Shown piece after piece: positions 27,480 through 39,899 of a stretch of 64,000 nucleotides of DNA. The stretch covers positions 186,001-250,000 of the forward strand of contig VZTG01002916.1 of NCBI GenBank assembly GCA_013397845.1. The letters run 5' to 3'. Positions within the stretch are counted from its first letter, which is position 1. Every line of letters starts with the position of its first letter. The translations under genes were made by a program, and so were the position numbers. The stretch is from Melanocharis versteri. Lineage: Eukaryota > Chordata > Aves > Passeriformes > Melanocharitidae. The notes below the pieces were generated by a model. That model searched no databases. It was not told where the DNA came from and saw only the letters and a list, made by a program, of their open reading frames with translations.

Positions 27480-27790
27480 GGGAGGTTTGCCTTGTGCTCT
27501 TGGCAGCTGACAGAAGGGCTGGAAGAGTGGAGTGCCAGGTGCCTCTGCGAGGAGCGAGGGATGGTCTCACACCAGCACTCCCCCTGCACTCAGTGTGCGC
27601 ACGAGCCGCGTGCTGCACGGCCGGGGAGAGGCACTGGAGCGTGGGAGCAAAGGAACAGCCAGGCTGGCACCTGTCCCAGAGCCCGGGGCTGGCAGGGACT
27701 CTGTCACCAGTGCTGGCCGGAGGAAGGGAGAGCCAGGGCACGGCCTGAAATGGGAGCTGGCTGGATGCTGAATCCACCCAGAGCACCAAA
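27480..27790. other. Isolated GC-rich island
   Basis: About 310 bp of GC-rich, moderately CpG-containing sequence (GCGCACGAGCCGCGTGCTGC, GCACGGCCGGGG) lies in AT-rich DNA. ORFs of 79 to 156 codons on both strands overlap one another and follow from the low stop-codon density. None is recognisable. It could be a CpG-rich regulatory element, a 5' exon of a non-coding RNA, or an unrecognised repeat. Confidence 0.5.
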
Positions 27791-30270
27791 AGGATAGGAA
27801 ACAAGGAAAATGAACTGATGGCAAGAATGATATGTGTTGAAAACCATCGGTGGGGATTGATGCAAAGATAGTGATAGCAGTGGAGAATAACAAAGAGGTT
27901 TCTTCAGTAATAACAAAACATAAATTAAATTAATAACTGCCTAAGCATTTTGTATTACAAGACTCTGAGATAATTCACCAACATAATAAAATCAATGACA
28001 TGCTGGAGTTCTGTAGCCAAATATTTCTTGGGCAAAACAAACCAGTAAAACACAGCACCAAAGGGCCATCTGCTAACATGAGACGCTGTATTAAAACCTG
28101 TCATATCACCATTAGCACGTGTGCGTGCATATAAAATGGGGTCCTGCAAATCTTTACAAAGGAAAAAAAAGTATTACTCTTTGTATCTAGTGTAAAAGCT
28201 ATTAAAATACAATCACTCCAAAAATATTTTGCAATTCCCCTTGTTGATACACGTATTTCTGATTGTGGGGGATATTTTTAAGTGAGAGAATTAAATCCTT
28301 TTTCCAAAAGGTAGAAATCATCAGCATAAAGGATTCTTGAGAAAAGACTTCGCACTGCTAAGGCTCTGCTATTATTATAATGTTCAGTGATGTGCTAGCT
28401 TTTAATCTTTGTTAGCAATGTAAGGGAAAAATGCCCATTTCTGAGAGCCCGCTCTGCATATCTTCGTGAGAAAAACACTTGTAAATGAAAAAGTATGACA
28501 CTGATCAGAAAAATCATAATTTTTATGTACTGGGCCACTCTGACTGAGCTGATGCAAATTGTGTAAGGTTCTTTCCAACTCCCTCTGAAGTGGCAAGATG
28601 ATTATGCACTGTGTGTATTACCTCTGCTTCATTGTCTTGCTTTTTTCAGTTTCATTGTTTTTGTCATACTGATAGGAATTTATTATTAATCTCAAATCAA
28701 ATTAGTTACCATACAAGCCTTTTATTCTGGCTGTGGTTGCACTGTAACTTGCCAGCCTTTGTACTGTTAACAAAGAAATAAACCTGAGATTTTTGCCACT
28801 TGCTTGGTGGAGTCTGGATTTTCACCAGTTCCTGTGGTCTGTTCCTGCTGCATCCTGGAGCTGGATGATCGTTTATTCAGTTCACTCTATTGCAGTGAAG
28901 AAAGAGCGTATCACTTTCTGTTCTCTGTATATGTTGCTTATGCATCTTGCCTGGGAGATTATGCAGCTTCTCATCTATAAGTTGCCTTCTAGAGGAGGGA
29001 TGCTTTTGGAAAGAAGCTCTGTCCAGTACAACAAATCTACTAAAACTGATTTCTCCATCTCAGGAAATGTCTCTTCAGTGACTAAAGAGTCTGAATTTTT
29101 CCCAGGAGCTGTGGTGTTTTTAGCAGCATCCTAAATTGCTAGAGAAAGTCTCTTCACTGAACACTTTTTAGGATCTTGCATAGTAATACTACCCTGCTGT
29201 AGGAATAAAATGAGGGGTAGAAGCTGGAATAGAGACTAGTCCTTCTAAGCAGTGTGTTAATAAGATGGGAGAAGATGGTAAATCTTAGATTTTGGGTTCA
29301 GTGAAGCTTTCCTGTGCAAAGTTGAATAAAACTGAGAACTGCTTTTGGTGATGATAACACTAAGGCTTAAAAATTATGAAGGTATTTTTTTATTTCCCCT
29401 CACTATGTTTCAAAGCTTTTCCTCTCTAGGCAAATCGAAACAGCAGATGTCACAACTCTGTCAATAAAGAAAAATGATTAATTGAATCCTGGTCTGTGTC
29501 CCCATGTGGAACAGGGAGAAGTGACCCATATTTATATCATTCATGTTTGTTACTTTTGGGATGCGCTGTGTTCTGTAGGTACATCTTCTAATTTTAGCTC
29601 TCAATTTTGTTTTCTTTCAAGGCACAGCTAATTGTTTCACCCCTCTCACCTATGTGTGCATCTTATATGGTTTCTTTACCTTTCTTCCTGCCTTTTCCTT
29701 TCCCGTATTTCTGCCCTAAGTGCTTCTATGAAGTCTTAGAAGGAATGTATAAACTGAGATTTTCCAAAAAAACCTGGGGAAAATGTTGGGGAATTTACAA
29801 TTTGATTACAGTTGCTGGTATATGTTGAATTTTGGGGACTTTTTGAAAGTTTACATTGACTCAATAGCTGAACTCCCAAATCTAACAATTTCATGTGTTT
29901 TAACTGTAAGATTAAACTTTCTTTTCAACATTTTTTTGTTTGTTTTTTTCTTTTGAGGAGGCAGGAGTGTAAGAAATGGTGTAGAAAGAAGTGTTTCCTT
30001 AAGCATTTCCCAATTTTAATTAATAAGATATTATCAGCTGATTTATCACAATTTTTCTGTGTCTAAGGAAGAAGGGGATGGGGAAGGGGACCAGTTTATG
30101 TTAGTTTGTAAAACCAGGCAATTCTGTGTTAGTTTACCGTGTTGTACAGTAAAGGCTATGAAAGCACCAAGCTGCCAAATACCATTATTCCAGTGCATTT
30201 GACTAATTAGGACAGTGGAGAGACAGTGTAAATACTGGCTCAGTTTGATTATCTCAGGAGACTTTTAAAT
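27791..30270. other. Non-coding AT-rich DNA
   Basis: No recognisable feature. ORF 28793-29134 (113 codons) lacks a recognised domain. Confidence 0.6.
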
Positions 30271-30434
30271 ATTAGAGAATGAGTAGAGTTGGAAGGGAGC
30301 ACTGGAGACAAGCTAGTCCAGCCTCGCTGCTCAAGCTGGGTCCCCTAAAGCACATCACTCAGAATCGTGTCCAGACGGATTTGAGTGTCTCCAGAGACAC
30401 AGAATCCACAATCTCTCTGGGGAATGCAGTCTAA
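30271..30434 (-). mobile_element. CR1 LINE fragment, reverse orientation
   Basis: Matches the inverted CR1 pattern: GAGTTGGAAGGGAGCACTGG, CTAGTCCAGCCTCGCTGCTC, AAGCTGGGTCCCCTAAAGCA, CGTGTCCAGACGGATTTGAG, then a CAGAATCCACAATCTCTCTG block. The terminal octamer repeat is lost. Divergence is moderate. Confidence 0.85.
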
Positions 30435-30524
30435 GATTACTCATGAGACAGACAAAGTTTCATTTCTTTTGATAGCTTTGAAGTAACTTACTGTGGTTTT
30501 TTTCTTCAGACTTTTCTTACCATA

Positions 30525-30550
30525 TTAAGTACCATCAACATGGTACTTAA
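30525..30550. repeat. Perfect 11-bp inverted repeat with 4-nt loop
   Basis: TTAAGTACCAT, loop CAAC, ATGGTACTTAA. It lies between two CR1 fragments. Confidence 0.95.
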
Positions 30551-30654
30551 AAATGAAGGATTACTGAATTATCCCTGATAACCATATCCCTGTTAGTGCT
30601 CTAGGCAGCTTGATTTATTTGAAGTTAGCTCTGTTCTGATTCTGGGTTTACACT

Positions 30655-30702
30655 AAATGACTTCCAGGCATTCCTGCCAACCTTAAATTCTCTATGATTA
30701 TG
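30655..30702 (+). mobile_element. CR1 LINE 3' terminus, short fragment
   Basis: AATGACTTCCAGGCATTCCTGCC.. ..AACCTTAAATTCTCTATGATTAT matches the last ~45 bp of a CR1 (GACTTCCAG...CCAACCT...TTCTATGATT). It is too short to assign a subfamily. Confidence 0.6.
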
Positions 30703-32051
30703 TTGGAACGATGGGTGGTTACATGATTAGATTCCACTGATATTTCAAATTTAAAGTTCCAGGACTGCAAAGATGACTGATTGCATGTGTGATTGCAGAT
30801 TAGGTAATTAGTTTGTTAAAATCTGTTTGGAATTCATGCTTCATATAGGTTTAGAAAAGACAATTTGACTACTTGGAAATAAAGGCATTTTTTTCTAGTT
30901 GTTAGTAACATCTGCTGCTGTTTTAAATCTGAACTCTAAACCAAGTTTCTAAGATTTAGAATTTGTCACTTGGATTGATTTCTTATCCCCTCCGGACTGC
31001 TAGGATGTAGGGAGTTTGTTAACTCGTTGTTCTGCTTCTTTCAACACTAATATGTATCCTTTAGAGTCAATGTGCTTGACCAGATTTATTAACCACCATC
31101 CTTTCCTTTCATTAATTAGAATACTAATTATCCTATTTCCCCCCTGAATTTCCTGCCAAGAAATCTCTGAAGCAGTCTTGCATAATAAATTTAATTGAAG
31201 TGTTTTGGTTAATAAGACAGATCTGAACATACTTGGTTCAACTTCTTGGTTCAGTTCTTTTCCACGACTGCTAATTTTTTTAAACTTTCTCTTGAGATCC
31301 AGCTTCATCTGTGTAAATGAGATCACCCTATAGCAGCAAAGAATGAAGTTTGGGTTTCCATTGGTTATTTAAATGTCTGGTTTTGCAGTAACAAGTGGTA
31401 TACAATGAGCATTCTTAACCTTGTCCTCACTGAGGTTATAGGATTTTGGGACTGTCAACCCGTTGCCTCTGTCTCAACAAGTGCTCTGTCTGTAGAACTT
31501 GAGTTGTGTCTACTGATTGCATTTTCCCTGACTTAACTAAACTATCTGCTACTTTCATACAAATTTATTGAGCTATTAATCAAACAGCTTAATTGTCTGC
31601 TGTCAACAGCTGAATTTGTCACTGGGGTGGTGGGGTACCTCAGAATGGAAACTGTCTTCAAGAGAGTTACCTGACATGCAGAGAGGTCAAACGGGCATGC
31701 ATCTGTGTATATGCTGTTAATAAATATGAATGTCGTATGAGAAAAATATTTTGTGGTTATTTTTGTGACATCAGATAGTCTGACACTAGTGTGTATAGAT
31801 ATATTGGAGGCAAGTTAAGGTGGTGACTTTAATTCTGGTTTCTCTTGAGTTCTTGGTTTTTGCAAATTGAATGGGTAATTTAAACACAACTTGATTATAC
31901 AGTTCCTTATTTTTTAACTAATACATGCATAGTCCATTGTCACTCCATTTTAAACCTCAGAACAAGAATTCCTGTTCTTGAGAACATTTTATGAACTTCC
32001 TGCGAATGTCTGTTACTACAGGAGAGATGGGCTAGCAATGCCATTAATGTA

Positions 32052-32081
32052 TTGACTGTACTTGGTCCTCTGTACAGTCAA
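32052..32081. repeat. Perfect 10-bp inverted repeat with 10-nt loop
   Basis: TTGACTGTAC, 10-nt loop, GTACAGTCAA. Too short for a microRNA precursor. Confidence 0.95.
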
Positions 32082-35000
32082 ACCTCCTGATACAGACACT
32101 GTTTTTTAGTTTTAACATGGGAAACCAGGAGACTTTCAGATACATAGATGTATTTATCTGTGAGTCTAAACAAAGCTTCAGGGACAGCGCAAAATAAGTC
32201 TAGGGTGTTGATTTAACCTCAAGGATTTACTGCAAATGAGGTCAAGGTTTAGAGCTTCTATGGATACTGCATGCATCTTATCTAAAAGGACTGAATGTGA
32301 GGCAGTGAAAATTACAGCTCATTACCAGCTTCTTCTTTACTTATTTGTAGGAGTAGCAAATATTTACTGAAATGAGACAAAGCTATATTGGATGTGTTAT
32401 TTCATGGAAAGAGCTAAACCCTGGAATCCTGACAGCTTGCAGCCTAGCTAGTGGGCATCAGTTTTTTCATCCAAAGTGAGAGTGTTTAAAATAGGTGTAA
32501 TTCAGCTTTATTGGAGATTGTTTTGGCCAAAAATCATAAAAATACTCAATCACTGATCTAGCGCAATGTGGTTTTTTTCTTTCTTTCCTTTCCAGTGAAA
32601 AATATTACATGCTGAGCAGAAAAACAGGAAAGGGGGGAAAAATAAAAAACACGAAAGCCTTAACAAAATGAACACCAAACTAAAACCCTGTGTATGTACT
32701 TCCAAATAATCATGCCTCTTTGTCTAGCTTCTCTCTCCAAGCCAAAGTTAAGCAATCGCCTGAACTTTGAGATTAATTTTCCAGATTGGTTTTCAAATAG
32801 TTGCTTTTGGGGTTGATGTTGGTGTGGAAGGGGTAGTAACTGATAAGCAGCTTTCAGCTGGAAAGTGGCTGTAGTACCTTGCTGGTGCCCCTGCTTTTTG
32901 CCTTTCCTCCTTTCTGCAAGTGTGCTACAAATTGGGTGTTTTGTCCTCACTTGCATTGCTGAGCTCAGAGGGCCTTTCAAAGGCAAGTATTGCTGCCTCT
33001 GCCACTTGTTTTCTCTCTGGCAAGGCAGCAGAAGCTAGTGCTGTCAGCTGGTCATCTTTTGGACACACTGCTGTCCTGCTGAGGAGGCATAAGTAGCTGA
33101 GACAGTGTTTTAAAGCACAAAAATATACCATTTTGTGTGAGAGCTATTCTCTCAGTATCACTGCAGTCCTCTTACTACTCACCTATCTTTGTTCTTCTGT
33201 TGAAACTAGTATCCTTTGTGCTGGCACAGACCTGGCTGGACTTGTGTGAGGAAACGCTTTCTTCTTTCTCTTCTTTCATGGATAGATTCTGCCAGTGTTG
33301 AGATAGTTGGGATATACTCTTCTGTTACTTGTGGATGCTGGAAAGCCTTGTCCACAATGGGGGGATGGATGTTTGACCTTTGAAGCCAGGGAGAAACTCA
33401 GTGGGAGTGCAGTGGAACACAGTAAAGACAAATGTCATGAGGCAGAACTCTGGAAAGGGCTGGAAGGAGTGGGAAGGATCATTTTAGGGTGGAAAGCCAT
33501 TTTAAAGGAACTGGAAGAATCTAATCAGTACTCTTTTAATATCTTTTTCAGCACAGCTGAAAGATTCAATTGCTCCATAAGAAGCTTGCCTGCTTTCCTG
33601 TTATATTCAGCCTCTGAGTTAAAACTTACTTGGATGATACCAATCAAGAGCTCACAGTCTCCTTTCTACATTTTCTTGCAGAATGAGTGGAGAAGACATA
33701 TTGATGAACCAGGAAAAAAAAATCAGTATACAGAGTCTTGGCAGACATTTCTTACCATAGTTGACATACGCTAACTGTGCAGCAGATGTATGACTAAAAG
33801 TAATTTGTGGTTGTGAACATACTCTGTTTCTCTGGTCAGGATGATAAATTTCAGATGTGTGTACACAGTATCAACTAAACCATGCTCTGTTGTCAACGAA
33901 AGAGTCCATATGAAGATTTTTAAGGAAACTGATGCTGAAAAACATTGGAAGAAGATATATTTACCTGTTTATCTGGCTTACAGAAGCAGAATATAAAACT
34001 TAAGTTCTTCAAAAATAAGTAAAAATTCAACACTTAATGCCATCGTGTCAAGTGATAGAGAAGTATTATGTGCGTTGTGTCTTTAGACCCGTCTAAATCA
34101 TTAGGGAGACCTTCCTTCCGTTCCTTTGCAGTTTGGATGTAATTAATTTTGAATAAAAATAAGAAATCAATAAAATTAATAAAACAAATAGGAATATTCT
34201 AGACTCATTGAAACCTGGCAACTTCTTATTTAGCAATCCATATAACTCACAGTTCAGAATAACTGGGGTCAGCATGCAGCTCTTCTGAAACAGCATCCCC
34301 CCACTTTGTCCCCTGAGCAGAACAGCTCCTCTAAGAAATAATAAGTCCTCCACAGCTACCTTCCCATACGTATGGTAAAGACTATAATTTGTCAGTCAGA
34401 ACATTATTGCTAAAATATTCATAAAGTATTGCTGGTTTTTTTCCTTTAGGAAAAGAAACCAAAACAAACCAGTGCTGTAAAGTCGGATCGGATTAGTAAC
34501 TCTTAGACACACAGTTAAGTCATCTATAGAGCCGTTGTCTTGTTTTGCTGCAGATCAGGCAATAACTGGTGTTTTCAGACATGCTTTGACGTTTGCTCCC
34601 TGGTGAATTTGATCTGACTCTAGCAGAAATAGGAGATTCATCACATTTTGTGGATTTTTTTTCTTCTCTGTGTGATGCTGGAGGAATAACTAGCTGTGTT
34701 TAAATACTTTGCATATACTTTTTGCTTTTAGTCTTAAGTTTGGATTTCAGCATAATTAACTCTGAATTTCAGCTATTTCTAAGGCATAGTTCTGGAGGAT
34801 GACTGCAATTTGTAAGCTAAAAACTTTGTTCTGGCGCATATAGTTTCAATGTACTGTGACTCTTTCTAGTTTCAAAAATCTCGTTAAACTACTTTGCATA
34901 GAGAACCACTGTATCAGTATTCATTTTCTGGTGCAGGCAGGAAAGATGAGATTGCAGAATCAATGTATGTACTTTTAAGGACCTTAGCACATAGTCTTTG

Positions 35001-35179
35001 CTAATCTGTGCTGTCTGTGGTGCCTTGAATGTGACTTCCATATTTTCTGCTATTAGCAGCGTGGTCTGGAGATGAGGGAACCTTTAAAGAATGCAGAGAT
35101 GTTTGCAAGGTAAGCGACTCAGAGAAATGTGAATGTGTGCAGTATCTCTCTCAGACAACTAAGTACTTAAGGGTGCTGC

Positions 35180-35197
35180 TTTTTTTTTTTTTTTTTT
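35180..35197. repeat. T18 homopolymer
   Basis: Longest T run noticed in the window. No adjacent retroposon body was recognised. Confidence 0.95.
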
Positions 35198-35449
35198 AGT
35201 TAGGGAACTGTTCCTGTTTTTACCAATCATATGTGCAGAAGACACATCTAGCTATTGCCCGATGTGTCTTCCTCTTTTCTGACAGATATCTTCCAGTGTT
35301 AATCTTTTTTTTATGAGTAACTTTGCTATTGATATGTAGAGAAATCATGAAAAATGGTCTCAAAAGCTGTTTCCTAGCAGCTTTTGAAGAAGAGGTAGGG
35401 TCAGTGGAATAGAAGAAATGGAGATCCTTCTGAGACAGCAAAAGGCTAA

Positions 35450-35620
35450 GATGCAGAAATTGTGAATTGCAACAAAAGAAACTCCAGGCTGGATATCAGG
35501 AAATTCAGTTCTGATAGTGAATGTGGTTAAGCACTGGAATAAGTTGCTCAGAGATTTTGTAGAATCTGTATTACTGGAGGTGTGCAGGCCTGGACTGGCC
35601 AAGGCCCTGAGCACTGTAGT
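35450..35620 (+). mobile_element. Diverged CR1 LINE fragment
   Basis: Recognisable CR1 blocks include CCAGGCTGGATATCAGGAAA, AAGCACTGGAATAAGTTGCT, CTGGAGGTGTGCAGGCCTGG and ACTGGCCAAGGCCCTGAGCA. The 3' terminus is missing. Overlapping minus-strand ORFs here are by-products of the repeat. Confidence 0.8.
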
Positions 35621-38600
35621 AGTTGCAATACAGGAACTTTGATTGCTGACTTTGCTTTGAATAAGAGTTTGAAGTGTATGTTCTTTATGTGTCCCACCCA
35701 TCCTAAATTTTTCTTTGATTTTTGTGCATGAGAAATACACAATTGATGTGTACTTGCATAGCATGCTTGATGCTTCCAAGAAATTTTGGATTGATTTATT
35801 TGGCCATATGTGTACCAACTGAATGGTGTATTCAGACACGGACAGGGAAACAGATGTGTCTCAAAAGCATGGGACACACTGAGCTTTGGTGACGTTACCC
35901 AAAAATACGAAACTGTTAGGAAAATCGTAGAAAGAACTATGCTTAGGAAGGGTTGGGGAAGCTTACTTTGTGACATGATTTAGAACTGTGGGCTCATTGT
36001 AGCAATGTCACACGCCAGTGTGCTGGAACATATGGGCTCTTCCTGCAGCTGGAGTTGCAGACGTGCTGCTAGTACTGTAAATGGTGTTGGAAATAATCCT
36101 GTACTATGAGAGCTACTCATGGTGGCAGAGTTGACTTTTGGTAATGTCACACTACCCTCCCTAGTTAATCCCTGCCTGTTTCCTTGTGTATTAATCCATT
36201 AAATGCAGTGGGTGCAATTTAACCTAATTACTATATATTTTCATTGAAATATACCCTATTTGCTTCACGTGAAGTAATTGTAACTGTATGGGAAACTACA
36301 TGGGTTTTGGGCATTCTTTTAGAAAATATTCTGAAAGAATAAAGAGCAAAAGCAATACCTCTGGAAGAGCTGAGATACATCATGGGTTGGTTTATTTGTG
36401 ATCTTTAATAAGCCCTTGAAGGCTTAAATTTTTCCATAATAACTTAGCATTTTGGAGGCAAAAACAGTGTTTGGTTTAATCAGCAGTTTTAGCTGTTGAT
36501 AGCCAACTATGCAATTTTGGTATGTCTATGCTTGCTTGTTTTCATCATCTCTCTGCTCTTTTAACTAGAGAGAAAACAGTTAACATTGTTATTTCATTCT
36601 TCCCCCCACACTCCCCTTTGTTAAGGGGAAAAGTACTCCTTGTGAGGATGGCAAAATAGGAAGATTTGTAGAATATTAGGGCAATAAAATGTGCATGGAA
36701 TCCACTTTTCACTCTATTGTGCGTATATTGCAAAATTCGTGATCAAATGTTTGGACTTTAGGAATAAGGAGGGATGATGGCTGTATGATGTGTACTTTCT
36801 TACTTATCTTCCTATATTACTTGGACACCTTATTTTTATGTGTTAGGATAGCAGCAATGTGAGGGAGTGAAAGAACTCTTGGAATGTTAACTTGTGGAAT
36901 GCTAATCAAACACATCGTACTGCAAATACTTGTCAGTGTAGAAGAGACGGTAAATTGAGAAGAGTTCACTGTTTTTTCTACACTTCATAAGTTTGGGAAT
37001 TGATTCCAAGAGGACTAAATGCAAGTGTTCCCAGTAGATTTTTAATGAGCTTTCAGTAAAAGGTAAATAGGAAACCGTATCTCCGCTCACTTATCTGCAG
37101 CCCATCTTACTCTGAGGTCCACTCTCTGATTGCTGTAGTACTCAGGGTTTTTCTTAAAGCTCTTGGCTCCCTCTTTTTTTCTTTATTGCACACCTTTAGT
37201 AAAGTCTGGCACAGGACATTGCCAGTTGGTGCTTGTGTGACACTGAGCTTTGTCCTTGAATTGCCGCTGGCCAGTTTTAATCTCAGAAACCCTGGTGAAT
37301 CGGATACTTCAGACCTGGGCTGTTTGCTCATGGCTAACCAATTTTATTTGTATATGTCTTTTTTCCCCCTCTATTTCTTAACATTGTAAAATAAATTGTT
37401 CTAGTGTACGTAAAAGCTAAGCCCAATATGTGATTAAAAGTTATATTTTCTTGTGTTAGGATGTCAGCAACACAGGGATTTTAGGAAGTGTAAAAACTGT
37501 TTGACAGACTCCATCCTCTCATTCGTATCCTCAGACCAACTTTTAAAACCAGTTGTTCCTTCGAAGTTGTTTACTGTGTACATAAAATCCAAACAGTTTA
37601 GTATCCAAGCAGTTACCAAACTCTATTTATGATATTCTTTTTCTAGACTCTGTTCCCTTGAATGCTATTTTCTGAATAAGTGTTTGTTGAATTCTGATAA
37701 TGTTTCTCACAAGTAGATTTCCTGTAACTGTGTGGTATGTTTCCTTGTCTATTTTCTTTAGCTAGCTCCTAATCAGAATTGTAAGACTTCTACAATATTA
37801 TTTTAATCTTGATCTGACTATTTTTTTTACTCTGCACTGAGTTTAACAAATGCACATATCCCAAAATACTATGTCAATCCAGTTCCCTTTCAAACCTTAA
37901 TGAACAGTCTGTTACAAGCTAATTAGGGATATTTATAACAATTCCAGTCTTCGTAATATACTTATCTGAAAAAGTTATTAGATGCTGTATTGTCCTCTGA
38001 ACATAGAAATTATTTTGTTGGGTTAAAATTTCGAGGTGGTAAAAATGGAATTCATCTGTCACTGTGTCCTGCAATTCCAGAAGAAACCCTGGCACTGGTT
38101 TAAGTGATTGAGTCTCTAGCAAACATTTGAAGAGGAAAGGAACATGATCACTTGTTGCCTGCTTTCCTGGGTTGAGCTGAGGGTCAGCAAAATATTGTTA
38201 CAATACAATGATTTACACATTTGTGTTACTTTCTCAGGTCAAAGGACCATTGTTTCTTCTGTTGGAATGCTGGTGACAAACTACGGAACTTGGCTCAAAC
38301 TTGGCTCCCTCACTTAGATCTCTGGCCATCTGTCCCTGCTCCACCCAGGTTGCATCTGATGCTGCTCAGATCTCTTCTGATCTCTTGTGTTTTATCAAAC
38401 CTGATTCCACAGTGTGCCCTGGAAATTATTGCAGTCTAAATCAATAGTATAAAACTGTCTTTTCTGCCACTCTTCTCTTTCCAGCTGCATTCCCACAGTG
38501 CACTGCACTTTTATTTCCTAGCGGGGAAGCATGGACTCTTGATATAAGAAAGGAATAGTAAGGTTTCACTGGCATGGGCTGTTTGGCAAAAACCTGTGAA

Positions 38601-39899
38601 CCTTACCATGAGTATAAAAAGGAATGTCTTTATAAAAAATTGATCATAGGTAAATCTTCAGAGTCACATGTTTTTGTAATGGAAGAACTTTTGTTTGAAG
38701 TAACTTCTTGCCTAACGTGATTATTTGGATTGTTTTATTGGAGAATGCCTTGAAGCCTTTGTTCTCCATTATTTGACATATGGAGGCTGTCCAAAAAGAG
38801 GAGAGAAATAATACATATGCTGTATGCTGTGCAGAGTAAGAGTGAAGATCTTAGAGGTAACATTACCATTGGATTTTCTTTGTTATTTTGCAAATAAAAA
38901 AAACCACCTTTCCTGTAAAATGAGTTTTAGTAACAGCCTTTATTTACTGTTGAGTTGAATATGCATGTATAGAGTAAACAGATCTGTGGTATTATACTAT
39001 ACAACCTCGTTGTTTGTTGTGATTCATTTGGTTTATTCACTGAAGAGGGAGCAAGTTATCAATACATCAGGCATGGTACAGGGTCATGTTTCAACTGGCA
39101 GACACTCAGCTTTTGTTTTCAATATTCTGTCCTGATTAGCATTCAGAGCAGGGTGGAGAATGTGATGCAAGGGAATTGGTTTGCTGTTTTACTGACTGAC
39201 TCAGCCATTTAACTCTGCTCCCTCAAGGCATCAAAGACTACAATTAAAGAAATACATTTTGCCAATAACTTCCTATGGAAATAAGTGCAGCTTAATAACT
39301 TTTTTAATTAGTACTAACATTATTGCAGAGTGGAAAACTCCTTAATTAAACTTGTCTGCCTTTTTTTTTTGTTTCCTGTAAGACTGTATTGCTGATACTG
39401 AAATCTTGTATTAATCTAACCTCTGATTTATAACTGGAGATGAGATTTTTTTTTTCTTTTAATCGAAATTTCAATTGGAAGGTGTTTTCTTCCAGTACTA
39501 TTTCTTGTGGGAAAGCAGAATTTTCTATGATTTTATTCCTCCTTATTTTTAAGTAGGATAAGTGATAAGGTTAAGGCCAGACTTCTCCAGACTTTTATGC
39601 TCTATTTTCACAGAATTAAATTTACCTCAGTGCTGTATTGTGCATTGCAATGTGTCTGATGGTCCCTGATGCTTGCACTGAAGGGCTGATGAGAAATGAG
39701 GTACTGGGATACAACTCTAAAGGACATAAAGTCTTTAGTTAAACATTGTATTGAACACTTAATAAAACAAAATACTCTAATGTAAGAATATTAGGAACCT
39801 AAACCCCAAAATTTCTCCATTAATTGATTTAGAAAAATGCATCTGTTTAAAACTGGTGATACGACTGAATTATAGCTTAACTGTCTACCTTCTTTTCAT
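35621..39899. other. Non-coding AT-rich DNA
   Basis: No recognisable feature. Around 39.29-39.36 kb an AT-rich stretch with CTTAATAACTTTTTTAATTA and CTTAATTAAAC holds clustered homeodomain-type TAATTA cores, which could be a conserved non-coding element. Confidence 0.55.

Larger units (their letters stand above)
30703..35449. other. Non-coding DNA
   Basis: Holds the 32052 hairpin and the T18 run. Two ORFs have polar, fairly protein-like composition, minus 31000-31326 (108 codons) and plus 33307-33774 (155 codons). Neither has a recognised domain or a convincing splice context. Confidence 0.55.

Noticed and set aside
27334..27893. Overlapping ORFs on both strands in the GC-rich island
   Set aside because: Low stop-codon density in GC-rich DNA explains them. 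None is recognisable.
31000..31326. Minus-strand ORF of 108 codons with polar, protein-like composition
   Set aside because: No recognised family and no neighbouring element signals. Treated as chance.
33307..33774. Plus-strand ORF of 155 codons
   Set aside because: Long for AT-rich DNA, but no recognised domain and no splice or promoter evidence. It is not supported as a gene.
35360..35976. Minus-strand ORFs of 142 and 159 codons
   Set aside because: They overlap an inverted reading of a CR1 fragment and are not CR1 protein frames.
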